Shown: positions 12,865 through 24,493, counted from the stretch's first letter. The stretch is 64,000 bases of DNA from Hofstenia miamia (GCA_900660155.1 CABFPE010000530.1:282793-346792); one strand, 5' to 3'. Made by a program: numbers and translations. The notes: generated from the letters alone by a model not told the origin.

Positions 12865-13724
12865 AGAATTAGCGTTGTATCACTCAATAAGTGTTCTCCG
12901 CTGATTGTATTTCATGGTATTCATTGTTTTCAAGATATTTAGTTGTATATGTTTACTGCCTATTTGTTATTGGCTCAGGAATTTCTTGTGAATAATACAC
13001 AGTATATCAAAAAGTCATCGTCATAATCTTTATATAAGTGCTACTTCAGCCCATTGTATGTCCGTTCTTATTATCCTTGCCAAAACATTTCTTTAATTTT
13101 TCAATTTGTTACACCAAAGTTGGGTATTTTCAGAAACAAATTAGTTGATCAACTAGTTCTTGCAAGTATGTGTTCCCCATCAGGCACTTGGTTGCAGAAC
13201 GTTTTGTTTTCAGCAAGAATTTTGATAATTTTCGCAGATCATTTGGAAACAAAAAGAGACTTTTTGCAATCCTGTAATATAACTAAAAATTGTTTGCATC
13301 GTTTTTCGTTATGGAATCTTTTGCTCTTTCAAGAGACTTCCAACAACGAGTTGTTTCACCTAATGAAGCACTATTAGCTATTCTTCTCCAGAAATACTCC
13401 CTTAATTTTTTCCCTGGGTATTGCTGCCAATTCAATGAGTTTTTCATACTATAATTCTTAAGCCTTCCATCAATGAACTTCAATGTATGTCATTATTCTG
13501 CACAGTAGTTAGAATTAGTGATTGTATTGATCATTCCCTCATTCCTGTGTGTAAGCACCCAATAATTATTTGGATGTAACTCTTTTCGAATTAGTTGTTT
13601 AAATGTATGTGGGTTATTGTTTACAAAGATAAGATATACATTTTCACCGAAATATGTGTATATGTTTAGTTTGTTATTCAACCATAGTTGCAGTTTTAAG
13701 TAACTGGTAATCCCTATATTTTAG

Positions 13725-13780
13725 AATCACCAATCTCAGAAGCTTCTGTCGAATCACAGATCTACCCGCATTTTGACACA
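13725..13780 (+). CDS. Small internal coding exon
   Basis: Acceptor CTATATTTTAG and donor ACA|GTAAGG, the latter strong. Entering with phase 1 from the exon ending at 12023, the junction codon is GAA and the exon reads E-S-P-I-S-E-A-S-V-E-S-Q-I-Y-P-H-F-D-T with no stop, leaving phase 0. The 56-nt length, strong sites and matching phase make a real exon likely. The residues are polar, acidic and Ser-rich. No named domain. Confidence 0.65.
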
Positions 13781-14161
13781 GTAAGGTTTTTCATTACTGG
13801 TTGGATTTGCCCGTATGATACTTTTCTAATTTATTTATTCAGTAAATTTATATTTTAAGTCGTCGACTGTGCCAGAGCTACTAAAATGAGGTGGTCATTT
13901 AAGTTTAAAAGAGTCAACCAGTGGATGATCTTAGAGAATTTTATTGAATTGTAATAATTAGTATAATAGATATAATATACTTCCTACGAATGACACCGAA
14001 GAGTTTACGTAGGTTTAAAACCCCTCCTTAGCGAGTGCATGCTTTACGTTAATTATATCGGATCTGTGGAATTATAGCAAATAATTTGTTGCGCTATAAA
14101 TGCAAATACGCCGGGAATCTTTTACTGAATACATAGTCAACATCAAAATGCATAACGACAG

Positions 14162-14182
14162 TATATATATATATATATATAT
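14162..14182. repeat. TA dinucleotide microsatellite
   Basis: Pure alternating TA run, about 85 nt upstream of a longer one. Confidence 0.9.
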
Positions 14183-14264
14183 CAACCTAATTAAGAACTT
14201 AAAATTAAGATAGAATTCTGTTATATTTCATACAGTAGATAATTTATTAACATTGAAATAAGGC

Positions 14265-14266
<2 letters not shown>

Positions 14267-14328
<62 letters not shown>
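14267..14328. repeat. TA dinucleotide microsatellite (about 31 units)
   Basis: An uninterrupted TA run. It is likely to be length-polymorphic, and is palindromic by nature. Confidence 0.95.
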
Positions 14329-14331
<3 letters not shown>

Positions 14332-14718
14332 GTGTTTTTGTCCAAAATTTGAATTTTGGTGAAACATTGTGAATCTAACGCTAAATTCATTTTTTATCGT
14401 AATTAGAATCAATTTTGTAAATTGAAGTATGGAGTTTAGTGAATTTCCCAATCCGATTATTAAAATTTATGTTTATTGAACACCAACGAGCGGGCTTGAT
14501 TTCTTGGAAGGGGAATAAATGTTTTTATTGATTTTTATGTTGACAAAATTTGTCTATAAAAGGATTTTCTTACACATTTATGTGATGGGATGCTTCGTTT
14601 TAGTTGATTTCATTTTTAAATATTCTGAATTTTACATGTATGTTTGAAGTTCGAATGTCTTTCTGACTTCTCTCAAATAGTTGATGAATTTTTAAAGTAA
14701 TCTGAATTTTTTCTGCAG

Positions 14719-14736
14719 CTGTTGAAAAAAATCAAG
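14719..14736 (+). CDS. 18-nt microexon, LLKKIK
   Basis: A strong pyrimidine tract with CTGCAG precedes it and CAAG|GTAAAC follows, both close to consensus. The exon is 18 nt, so inclusion or skipping keeps the frame. From phase 0 (exon ending at 13780) it reads L-L-K-K-I-K and leaves phase 0. Microexons of this size are often regulated by tissue-specific splicing; that is family knowledge, not seen here. Transcript data would be needed to be sure. Confidence 0.5.
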
Positions 14737-17574
14737 GTAAACATCAATCATTACTGTGCATGCATTGTCTCTGATCTCATGGATATATTACTCAAAGACA
14801 TCAGGACTGAATTTTCACGGAAAATATAGAAATTCGCCCATAGGCTAAATCATTTCAAATTCAATTAAATATTTAGTTGACACTAAATTAACTTTTCGAT
14901 TTCTAACGGATATTTCATTTTCAGCTGTTAAATTTTTCACTAAATATTTAAAATGTCATTCAGTTTAACAAACTTCGACTATATATTTTAAAACGACTAC
15001 ACTTTGGAAAACAATAATTTTTCGCGGGAAATTGTTGAATTTATTATCCCCCATATATTAATATCCAGATATAAGACAATTTACCAGAAAACCCCATTTA
15101 TGATATAAGACCAAATATTTTTTAGTATTGACCGGACGTTTTTAATTTAGTTTGAATTTCAAATGCATCAGTCATTTTTTTGTTTGATCAAATCGATAGT
15201 AATCAAATTCTTATTCAGCGTGTTTATAAGAAATTTTGTATTACGCAGTTATCCAAGATTGTATCTTTGAAATACTTGTTTATAGTTTGCTGAAACCTAC
15301 TTGTGAAGTTTGCTAATCCACAGTCATGTAATTTATCAGTTCTGATGTCCTTGCATTAACAAATATAAGGCATGAATTCTCTTTCAACAAATTGTGTAGT
15401 CTGCCTCAAGTCTGAATTACAATTAGCATGGTAGTTGTGTGAAACTCATTGGAGGCTGTTTGTTCTAGCGACACTTCGACTAGGTATCTTGCAAACTGCG
15501 ATTTGCTTTGTTCGAATCATTGATAACTGGATTCATATAATTATAGAATTCCTCCCTTCCCTGTATCGGCATTTTTAGTAGATTTTAGGCTTTTGCTTAT
15601 TTATTAGAAATCAATAGCGTGCCAATTTTTCTAATCTATTTCCTAATTTATATCATTACACAGGTCAAAAATTGTGCTACACCTTAATTTTTTATTTTTT
15701 TAGAACAACACCTATTTCATGAATACTGATAAAACCGCATTCAATTCTGATATCACGCTTCTTATATTGGGTTTGTGGCTTTACCCATAGAATGCGCACT
15801 TTCTTAAAATAAACAATGAAATAAATTATTGATAATGTTTAATTTCTATTTTTATCAACATTCCTTTGTTTACTACGACAAGCATTCTCCTTTAATGATT
15901 TGTATTTTCAAATGAGTCAGAATAACCACGGCAATTATGAACTTTAGTTGCTATTTAAACGAAAATGTCGATTCTTTTACACTGGGGTCAGAAATGGGAA
16001 TTAGAGGAACTTGGTTTTTAAGATGAGTGCTTATCTTTAATATAGATTTTGATGAATTGACAAACGCACTGGTTAGGTTTGGATACAGAGGAAACTGAGA
16101 GGGCCAACGGTCCCTTTCGAAATAAGGAAATTTCATCAAAATTGTGCAATAAAAAACTACATATAAAAACTCTTTAGCTCCCAGTTATTCACTTAGCATT
16201 TATTTTACATTAGACCCCCTCTAAAATATTTATGCATCCGATCCGGCAAAATTCAAGTTGCATTCATTTGGCCTGCAACATTAGAGCAAAATGTGTTGGC
16301 TGCACATGTGAAAAATTAAAAATATTTTAGTAGTTGACGTTCACTATCAGGGTTGATTATTTCAAAAATTCACATTTAGAAGATGCCTTTAAGTTACGAA
16401 TAATTATTTTGAGAAATCGACCAATAAATTTACTTTTGCTTACTATATTGTCAATTTGGATCACTTTCATGTTGATTTCTTTCAATTGAAGGTTGAAAAT
16501 GGGTACTGCGAGTGTTGTCTAGATGCTTCTAAAGATTTATAGTCTATAGCTCTAGAGACTTGATGTCGAAGAGGCCCTAACGAAACTCTAGTAGATAACT
16601 ATGACTAAAATTTGGCACTAACTACAGAAAATGTATTGGCATGGCTTCTTAACACTAGAATGCCCGAGTGATCAAATCTGAACATTTTGCATATTTTAAA
16701 TATATTATTATTATTATGCAATTAGAATTTTAATCTTAAATTTCCTAGGAATTTTTAAAATTTTTATGGTTTTTAAAGAAATTTTAAACACACTCACAAA
16801 TTAATAACGTTATCTTGTAAACCCCAATGTTGTAAACGTTTAGAACGTATTTTTGTAAAAACAATACACTTTTTTGCAACCTAGCCACAGCAATTGATTT
16901 TTGTTCAAATTTTCAACATAATGTTCGAGAACATTCACCAATAGTTCTGTCGATATCTCAGGATTTCGAAATTTCATAACAGGCTTTTAGAAAATTGCTC
17001 AAAAATTTGGAAAAACAGTTTATCCTTTACAAAGTACTTGTGCAGTTTAAGGTAAATAGAAAAAAGGCTTATTTGTTTTTTTGATATATTTGTTTCATTT
17101 GTTTTTGTTTTCATAAGTTTTTCTTAACTTAGGAATTCTGATAACTACAGCATTTAAGTTTATAGAATTCCTAGGCATTCAACAAATTTCCCAATAAAAG
17201 CATTATCTTTCATATAAAAATTGCATATAAAATCTATTGCAAATATTACCAAGAGACATTGCGACATACTTCCCTTTATAAAGACCAATTTGTGTGGGTC
17301 CTTTTTTTAAGGCCGAGAATGCACCTTTTCAGACATTTTTCTTCAATCATGACAAGAAGAAATTTGAAATAATTTAATATTGACATGACACATCTGTTAG
17401 TGTGTGCTACTTCTTAATGTGGAAATTGTTGAACGTATTATTTTAATGAAAATTCCATATTTTAAGAAACTCAAATTCTCCCCATGTCTAACCTGAGCGG
17501 CAACTAAACTTGTTTAGGATCCAGGCTCATTACTATGCGTAATTTTGAAACTGCATTTAAAGAGCACACGCCCC

Positions 17575-17673
17575 TATATCCTGCGGTTTTTCAAATTTTC
17601 ATATCATTTCTGGTTCGTAATTTACATGTGTTAAAAATATTTTTGAAGAAACCACCATTTTTGTAAAATTCCG
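17575..17673 (+). repeat. Dispersed repeat, copy 3 (diverged)
   Basis: It shares TTTTCA.AT, TTCGTAA.TTA, GTGTTAAAAATATTTTTGA and CCACCATTT blocks with the copy at 28872-28976 in the same order. It is more diverged than the other two copies. Confidence 0.4.
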
Positions 17674-18148
17674 GGGAGGTTTGGAGGCTACTGCGAATCT
17701 TGGATTACATTATTAAATGTTACCAAATGACCTCCGCCTTTCAAGGGCCTTTTGCGATTGAGGTGAATGAGTCGTTCCATAAAGATCTTAGTTTTGTTGT
17801 AGCAGTCTGTTAAACCGCTTGAATTGCTCTTTTGATCTCACTTAGTTTAACTAGTGATGTATTTGTAAATATTTTGGGCGTTCTTCAAACATTAATTGAT
17901 CCATTTTACTGTAAATTCGTTACTTGTATAAATTCACGTCAATTCATTACTTTAATTGCTTATTGTTTGTTTTGTTTGTTTTCTATCAACAGATTTAATT
18001 GGATTTTCATAAAAATTTGCCTTTGAGTCATTTCGTATTTTACTTTGCCAAATCAATTTTATAGAAAATGCTCGCCATCAGCTCATACTGATTTTTATGT
18101 TTTCGTCATTATCCACTAATTGTTTTCTATTCTATCTTACTGCTCAAG

Positions 18149-18189
18149 CATGGACTCCTAAATAATATACATACATTTAGGAGTCCATG
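18149..18189. repeat. Perfect 15-bp inverted repeat (hairpin)
   Basis: CATGGACTCCTAAAT (18149-18163) is followed after 11 nt by its exact reverse complement (18175-18189). The arms are more GC-rich than their surroundings. The stem is too short for a typical animal miRNA precursor unless extended imperfectly. Function unknown. Confidence 0.8.
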
Positions 18190-20621
18190 GCTCAGGTATT
18201 CGCGCAACGTTTACATGAGTTCCACAAATCATGCCGACTACCTGTTTGCTTTTGCTTTTCATCCTTTTACTAGATATAACAAGAATCATTCCTTTTTCTA
18301 TTTAATGTTTTGTTTGCTTTTTCCAGCTTAAGCTGATGATTAGAGTTGAGCCGATACAAGTCATTCATTTAAAATGCCATTACTTTTGTTGTGTTTTCCA
18401 TTGTTGAATATTCGTTATTAAATGGTTTTCAATGTCATCTTAATGAAAAGCATATAATTTTTTTCAGATATATATTGACTATAATAAATAAAATTATTTC
18501 AAATAATCACTCGATTCATCGCCAAGGGATTCATCACACTGACAATGATTATCAAATTGTATGCACATGTTTTGAAACAATGTTTTTCACGGGATTACAG
18601 GAATGAACAAATTTGCCTTATTTTTTCTTATTTAGGCTAAATACATCATCATTTCCTTAGTTTTCATTCATTGTGACAAAATCATTGAAAACTTTTTATA
18701 TATATTCTCCTGTGCATTCATTGAGAATTCAGACGATTGTTAACCAAGTTTTTAGGTTCTGTTCAGTTTATTACTTTTTTCTAAAAAATGCACATATTGT
18801 TATTGTATAATGCCTAAATTCGATTTTTTTTTCAAATATGGTATATTATTAACTTTCTGAGGTTTGTTTATTCATCTGCAAAGATGTTTAGTAAATCCAA
18901 TTTGTCTTGATTGAATTAAGAAATGTAGATTACATCTATTCATTTTATCAAAAGCTATTTTTGCCTTTAGCGAATCATATTGAGAAGAATCATTTGGCAG
19001 TTTCACTAGAAAAAACTAATGTATGTATATTTCTGGTGCTGCAGTAAAATTATGATTGATGGTTTAGTTGAATTGTCGATTATGGTGGGATATTATTTTT
19101 CTTTGCAAAACTGGAATTCATTAAAGTTGCTTAGGCTACAGCTAGACTATGTGATTAGTCACGTGTGATATGTCGGTTTTTTAGTAAAATCGATCGTCTA
19201 ACCACCAAGATAATTTGCGATGCGACTTGATTTTGTAACTTTTCTTGGTACCAATTACGTAGTCTAATATTGTCCTTATTAACAATATTTAGGTTTATTT
19301 ATAAACTTTAAGCAATAAATTTCTAGGCTTCTCTTATTGTGCTACCTTCAAAATTCTATCATTCATTGTCATGTGTCGCCTGCTACCATCAGGGTGAAGT
19401 GATTTTTTTTATTTTTGAAAAAAAAGGAATTCTAAAAACCTCGTTTTATTTCTAAAGACACTCTTTTTCATGTTTTTATGTTGTTGCCATCTTAACTGTA
19501 CCGACTACCTCCTATTTTAACTTACAAGGAATGGAAAATTAAATCGCTAAGCCTTGACAAGGAAGGTTTATATGGTTTTTTTAAGTTTTTTGAAAAGATA
19601 AAAAATTGTGTACAATATGAGTTTATAAATATATAATTGGAGGCTATTTGGACGATTTTACCCCCTTGCAAGTAAAAATTGGGGATAGCCCGCACAGTTA
19701 AAATGTCAACTAAAAAGCATGAAAAGTGTGGTTTTGGAAGTAGAAGCAGTTTTTAGAACCCTTTTCAAAAATCAAAAACAATTTTCACTCCACCCTAGCT
19801 ACAATCATCATACATTATTGTTTTAGTTTTGGTAATCCTGAATACAACATTTGTTTCATTACTTTACCAGTTTAGTTTGCTTTCCTGTTTATTTTTTGTT
19901 TATGCTCCCTATAAATTTTGCTCATTTGTATGAAAATGTAGACATTCTTGCATATTGGTACAGTAACACGATATAACATTTAATGATTTCCTTACAATTT
20001 CAACGGGTAGTATAAGTACTTGATAATATTATGATCTTTTAAAATGAATTTATTATTGACACTTTCATGGTTTTATATTGCAGATTTATAGGGTACTTTG
20101 GAACCTTCTAGTGTTAAAATTATTTACTAAAACTAAATGTTTTGGTACTGTGCACATAAAATAAAAACCGGATAACTGATTTCGAGATTATATTAATTTG
20201 TGCTAATTTTGTGCAAAATAAAACTTATGCAATGAGACCATGGTACCTGAATATATAATGGTACGAGACTGGTACCAAAAAGTTGTGGTCCAAAAAACCC
20301 CATGTCTTTCCCTTTTCATTATTTCCTTTATGTAGCTTTCAAATCAAAGCTGTAAGTTTTGCAACCTATATTGAGTCTAGATACTTGAAATAATTTCTGA
20401 AAAATAATTTGTTTGGTGATTGGGGTTTTCCATACATCAAAAAACAACTGGCTTCACAATTTAATCCATTGTATGATGAAGTTCATGTTAACTGATGAAG
20501 TTGATGCTTAAGAGTGTTCTGAAGTGCTACTGTGATGTCATTGCTTAGTCCAGTGTTTGATTCTGTAATATAATAATAATAATAATAATGTGGGCAGGGA
20601 GCCCAGTTGGTAAAGACGAAG

Positions 20622-20675
20622 ATTGGTAAGCTGAGGTTAAGCAACTGTGATCGTGGTTACAAAACTGGATGACTT
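20622..20675 (+). promoter_or_regulatory. 5S rRNA-like internal promoter segment
   Basis: GGTTAAGCAACTG resembles box A of 5S rRNA genes (AGCTAAGCAGGGTC). The downstream GTGGTTACAAAACTGGATGA resembles the intermediate element and box C region (TGGTTAGTACTTGGATGGGA). Order and spacing are kept. LINEs and SINE3-type elements with 5S-derived 5' ends are known, so RNA polymerase III transcription is possible but not shown. Confidence 0.55.
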
Positions 20676-20815
20676 AGCTCACAGGGTAGGAAGCACTCTA
20701 AAGCCTTGGTTGGCAACTTCGTAGGACAAGGGCAGTCCAAAATGAAAGCTCATAGGGCAGGAAGGTCTCTTAAGCCTTGGTTGGCAACTTCCTAGGACAA
20801 TGTGAGTCCAAAACT
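20676..20815 (+). repeat. Two 71-bp tandem repeats in LINE 5' UTR
   Basis: The units begin AGCTCA.AGGG.AGGAAG at 20676 and 20747. They share AAGCCTTGGTTGGCAACTTC and a TAGGACAA..G.AGTCCAAAA segment. Tandem 5' UTR units (monomers) are common in non-LTR retrotransposons and can act as promoters. Confidence 0.8.
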
Positions 20816-20844
20816 CAATACTAATAACTGATGACAAGTCATGA

Positions 20845-21495
20845 AAGAGCAAAGGCCCTCAGTCCCCGGCAGGCCTTCAATGGTCAGAGGGTGCTAAGAA
20901 TCTCCGGACAACAGGCGGACTCCACAATCGGGAGTGTGGACTCGAGAAGTGCAGTATAGGATCCACACAGACCAATGGACAATGGCACAAATGGACAGAT
21001 GAGCAGAACAGGACAGCATTGGAGTGTTACAGAAGAAGCAGGCCAGATGAGAGGGGTTACAGGAAGAGAATGTTGGAAGAATGGAGGAGGGCAGGAACAG
21101 GATTAGAAGTTGCAGAGCAGAGGCTTTCAGGACAAGTGCGAAAGTTACATTTGGATGAGAGTAAAGGGAAAAAGAGAGTTGAACAGGTTAAGCAAAGGGA
21201 AGATGAAGTGATGGATGTTGAGGCAGAAGTGGCGGAAGCAGCAAAACCAGTGGACGCAGAAACTGAAGCAACAATCAAGGAAAAGATGAAGGAAGAAATA
21301 GGTGAGAGAACTAGGTTGCCAGTTCCAAGAGGAGTTAAGAAAAGCAAGCTAGCAGTAGAGACAGCAAAAGTCAATAAAGTGTTGGAGAGGATAGATGCTA
21401 GGAGTGTCACAAAAGTAAATAGCTTAGTGTATGCAGGCGCATGGGAAGTGCTGAAGAATGTAGGCATGGACATGAAGAAGAAAAGGAATAGTTAG
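20845..21495 (+). pseudogene. LINE ORF N-terminal region (pre-reverse transcriptase)
   Basis: The frame is open from 20845 to the stop at 21493-21495, about 216 codons. It has W-T-D-E-Q near its start and LECYRRSRPDERGYRKRM (from 21019), a SANT/Myb-like pattern seen in some LINE proteins. A charged coiled-coil-prone stretch follows, then KVNSLVYAGAWEVLKNVG near the end, a pattern I associate with the segment just before the reverse transcriptase. An ATG at 20842 opens a different short frame (MKEQRPSVPGRPS), so the original start is probably separated from this frame by a shift. The reverse transcriptase is missing downstream. Confidence 0.55.
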
Positions 21496-21636
21496 GTGGA
21501 ACAAGAATGAACTGAGGGAGTTAGACAGGGAGATAACTTAAATGGAGATGTAGATAGGCTATACATGGCAAGATATAAGGGAGGGAAAGGACTGCTAAGT
21601 GTGGAGGAAACTGTAGAAGCAGAAGCACTAGGGCTA

Positions 21637-22636
21637 NNNNNNNNNNNNNNNNNNNNNNNNNNNNNNNNNNNNNNNNNNNNNNNNNNNNNNNNNNNNNNNN
21701 NNNNNNNNNNNNNNNNNNNNNNNNNNNNNNNNNNNNNNNNNNNNNNNNNNNNNNNNNNNNNNNNNNNNNNNNNNNNNNNNNNNNNNNNNNNNNNNNNNNN
21801 NNNNNNNNNNNNNNNNNNNNNNNNNNNNNNNNNNNNNNNNNNNNNNNNNNNNNNNNNNNNNNNNNNNNNNNNNNNNNNNNNNNNNNNNNNNNNNNNNNNN
21901 NNNNNNNNNNNNNNNNNNNNNNNNNNNNNNNNNNNNNNNNNNNNNNNNNNNNNNNNNNNNNNNNNNNNNNNNNNNNNNNNNNNNNNNNNNNNNNNNNNNN
22001 NNNNNNNNNNNNNNNNNNNNNNNNNNNNNNNNNNNNNNNNNNNNNNNNNNNNNNNNNNNNNNNNNNNNNNNNNNNNNNNNNNNNNNNNNNNNNNNNNNNN
22101 NNNNNNNNNNNNNNNNNNNNNNNNNNNNNNNNNNNNNNNNNNNNNNNNNNNNNNNNNNNNNNNNNNNNNNNNNNNNNNNNNNNNNNNNNNNNNNNNNNNN
22201 NNNNNNNNNNNNNNNNNNNNNNNNNNNNNNNNNNNNNNNNNNNNNNNNNNNNNNNNNNNNNNNNNNNNNNNNNNNNNNNNNNNNNNNNNNNNNNNNNNNN
22301 NNNNNNNNNNNNNNNNNNNNNNNNNNNNNNNNNNNNNNNNNNNNNNNNNNNNNNNNNNNNNNNNNNNNNNNNNNNNNNNNNNNNNNNNNNNNNNNNNNNN
22401 NNNNNNNNNNNNNNNNNNNNNNNNNNNNNNNNNNNNNNNNNNNNNNNNNNNNNNNNNNNNNNNNNNNNNNNNNNNNNNNNNNNNNNNNNNNNNNNNNNNN
22501 NNNNNNNNNNNNNNNNNNNNNNNNNNNNNNNNNNNNNNNNNNNNNNNNNNNNNNNNNNNNNNNNNNNNNNNNNNNNNNNNNNNNNNNNNNNNNNNNNNNN
22601 NNNNNNNNNNNNNNNNNNNNNNNNNNNNNNNNNNNN
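21637..22636. other. Assembly gap, exactly 1000 N
   Basis: The round length indicates a placeholder of unknown true size. It falls between a LINE remnant and a piggyBac remnant, so the gap is probably repeat-caused. Open frames made of X residues across it are meaningless. Confidence 0.99.
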
Positions 22637-22665
22637 CGTTTGACACCTAGATCTAATGCCTGGCT

Positions 22666-23034
22666 TCATCGGCATAGTTTCCTTTGGATCTTTATGTGGC
22701 CTCCTCGAATTTCAACCCTGAGCATTTCCAAGAACTGTCTTCTCGTGATTTTTGGGTTAGCATCATTAAGAGACCATATAGCGAAGCAGTTATCTGCACT
22801 TACGTCTATCATATGTTGAAATATGCAGCTTGTCCCAAGTAATGTTCGTTTTCTTGATGTATATGCCGCGCACATTTGGTACAAATGATCAACTTCTCCT
22901 TTTTCATTATTATAGCTCAAAACAATTTCTGGTTTCTGAGTCTTCTCATCAAAGGTTGCCCGTGCACTCTCACTTGAAATGCAAGTAGTGGTGAAAACTG
23001 CACCGACCATGGACTGGAACAAAGGTTTCATCAA
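22666..23034 (-). pseudogene. piggyBac transposase, C-terminal part of catalytic domain
   Basis: The minus-strand frame of 122 codons contains KPEIVLSYNNEKGEVDHLYQMC followed by an RKR segment, FQHMIDVSADNCFAIW and RRQFLEML. This is the pattern of the piggyBac DDE transposase around its last catalytic aspartate (KPe...YN..KGgVD..dqmc..y...rk...W). The aspartate in the EVD motif is present. The N-terminal two thirds and the Cys-rich C-terminal tail are not in this frame. Downstream on the minus strand lies the gap at 21637-22636, which could hide the tail. Plain cut-and-paste transposon remnant. Host domestication is possible for this family, but nothing here shows it. Confidence 0.75.
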
Positions 23035-23036
23035 CT

Positions 23037-23088
23037 GTTACAATAATGAAAGTTAGTGAAAAGTTACAATAATGAAAGTTAGTGAAAA
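23037..23088. repeat. 26-bp tandem duplication
   Basis: GTTACAATAATGAAAGTTAG plus TGAAAA is repeated twice head to tail with no differences (23037-23062 and 23063-23088). It lies immediately beside the piggyBac fragment. A simple recent duplication. Confidence 0.9.
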
Positions 23089-24259
23089 AGTCTGTTCTCA
23101 CATATCAAATATATTGGCAATTGGAGAAATTTTGAAGATCCACGTTTATTACGTTTTGCAACCAGATCAATGCATAGATAAAGATTGCGATCTCATTTGA
23201 TTTCATGTTGCTACTGTCCGAGTATTCAAAAATTCTGTATATAATAAAATTCAGGTTCTCACTCGCAGTCATGCGACTTACGTAAATCAAAATCAGCTAT
23301 TCTCAAAATTGACATACTGGCTTTGTGCATTAGAAAATTGTGCAGAGTCTAATTTCCCATGACAACATGGCGGGGGATTAGTAATTTGTAAGTTTAAATC
23401 ATGATATATATGAAATCAATGTTTGCAACAGTAGAATAGCACAATAATTGTATTGTTCTAATATTTATGTTTAATAGTAAATAGTCAATAAATTTATAAA
23501 CACTTATTATGAGTTAACGTATCCTCGGGCAATTTTTTACCCCAGTGGTAGTTAAAGTGACACATTGAAAAATTAAATCAAATAGTAAAAAGACACAAAT
23601 CAGTGTATGTGAAGCTCTCCTAAAGTCTGAAACATATGTAATAAAAATTTACTGAGTAATTCGCATTGTAAGGTCTGAATGGATTAATTTTTTACCCCAC
23701 GGCCGTTAAAGTTTTAAGTGAATTCCAAAATTTATCCAAGTTGTTGGTGTAATTGTATCTTCGGGAAAAATTGCGCTCCTATTTTATACATTAATGATTA
23801 TCCTAGTCACCCTTGCATGCACATTTTCTCTTTTATACATCAGACATTAAAATCATGAATATAAGGGTAAGTAATTTAAATATTTGAGCTCTATTCTTTA
23901 TTAAAATTACTCGAAGTAATTACACTCACTTAATAAAATCCTAATTGCATACAAGAGCAGTTGGAATTGAAATTTGAAGATCGTCAGTGAAAACTTGAAT
24001 AGCAAGCAATTGTCTTTGTAGTTATTTTATAGTCTTTTTTTAAATTCTTACNATATATATATATATATATTATATATTTGGACGCCCTTAATTCGTGGAA
24101 GAGTAGAAATCAATTTAATGGTTTCTATCTTATGAAAAGCATTTAAAAATTTATTTTTTATCACTAGGGTGACCAAAAAGTTAATAGGGTCAATACGGTC
24201 TAAATGTGACATTGCATACCGCATGTTGGCCACTTTAAAGGCTGCGACAATGAACACGC
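23089..24259. other. Non-coding tract between piggyBac and LINE
   Basis: AT-rich. Two similar phrases AATTTTTTACCCCA(G/C) are followed by GTTAAAG (about 23530 and 23686), suggesting a decayed local duplication or small element. One ambiguous base occurs at 24052 next to a TA run (24053-24077). No gene seen. Confidence 0.4.
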
Positions 24260-24493
24260 GGACCTTTGTTTCATGAAATTGTTAGTCCACCAATTCCAAT
24301 GATTACAAGATGAGGTACATGTCTGATAGCTGTAATCAGATATTAGGCCCATTATTTACCAAATATCCGACGTATAGTGCTGCCGTTGCCAGATGATTAA
24401 TAGATCGTGTCAAAATAGTCAGAAATGTAGATCTAGAAATGGCATTGACGAAAATTACCCGTGTTATAGTGGTCTTTTGGAACTCTTTTAACA

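Larger units (their letters stand above)
14737..20570. other. Intronic or intergenic tract
   Basis: AT-rich sequence with no supported exon. It contains the third copy of a dispersed repeat (17575-17673) and a perfect 15-bp hairpin (18149-18189). Short open frames at 15951-16139, 17832-18026 and 18391-18606 have no splice support or recognisable motifs. Confidence 0.45.
20571..21636 (+). mobile_element. LINE remnant: 5' UTR, N-terminal ORF and post-RT piece
   Basis: A block clearly richer in G and purines than its surroundings starts at an (AAT)n run and continues into the assembly gap. In order it holds a 5S rRNA-like segment, two 71-bp tandem repeats, an open frame of about 217 codons typical of the region before the reverse transcriptase of some LINEs, and then a short frame reading LYMARYKGGKGLLSVEETVE. 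That last phrase resembles the segment that normally lies after the reverse transcriptase (LY.pRk.GGrGL..ved). The reverse transcriptase itself is absent, so the copy is internally deleted. The 3' end is lost in the gap. Confidence 0.7.

Noticed and set aside
14266-14451. Open frame ending in a long IYIYIY run
   Set aside because: Pure artefact of a TA microsatellite.
15951-16139. Minus-strand 62-codon open frame
   Set aside because: No motif, no splice sites, composition as background.
18301-18420. Good acceptor TTGCTTTTTCCAG followed by about 25 open codons
   Set aside because: No usable donor within the open stretch and no phase fit.
21492-22675. Several open frames of about 360-384 codons made mostly of X
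   Set aside because: They span the N gap; no sequence supports them. The same applies across 60608-61607.
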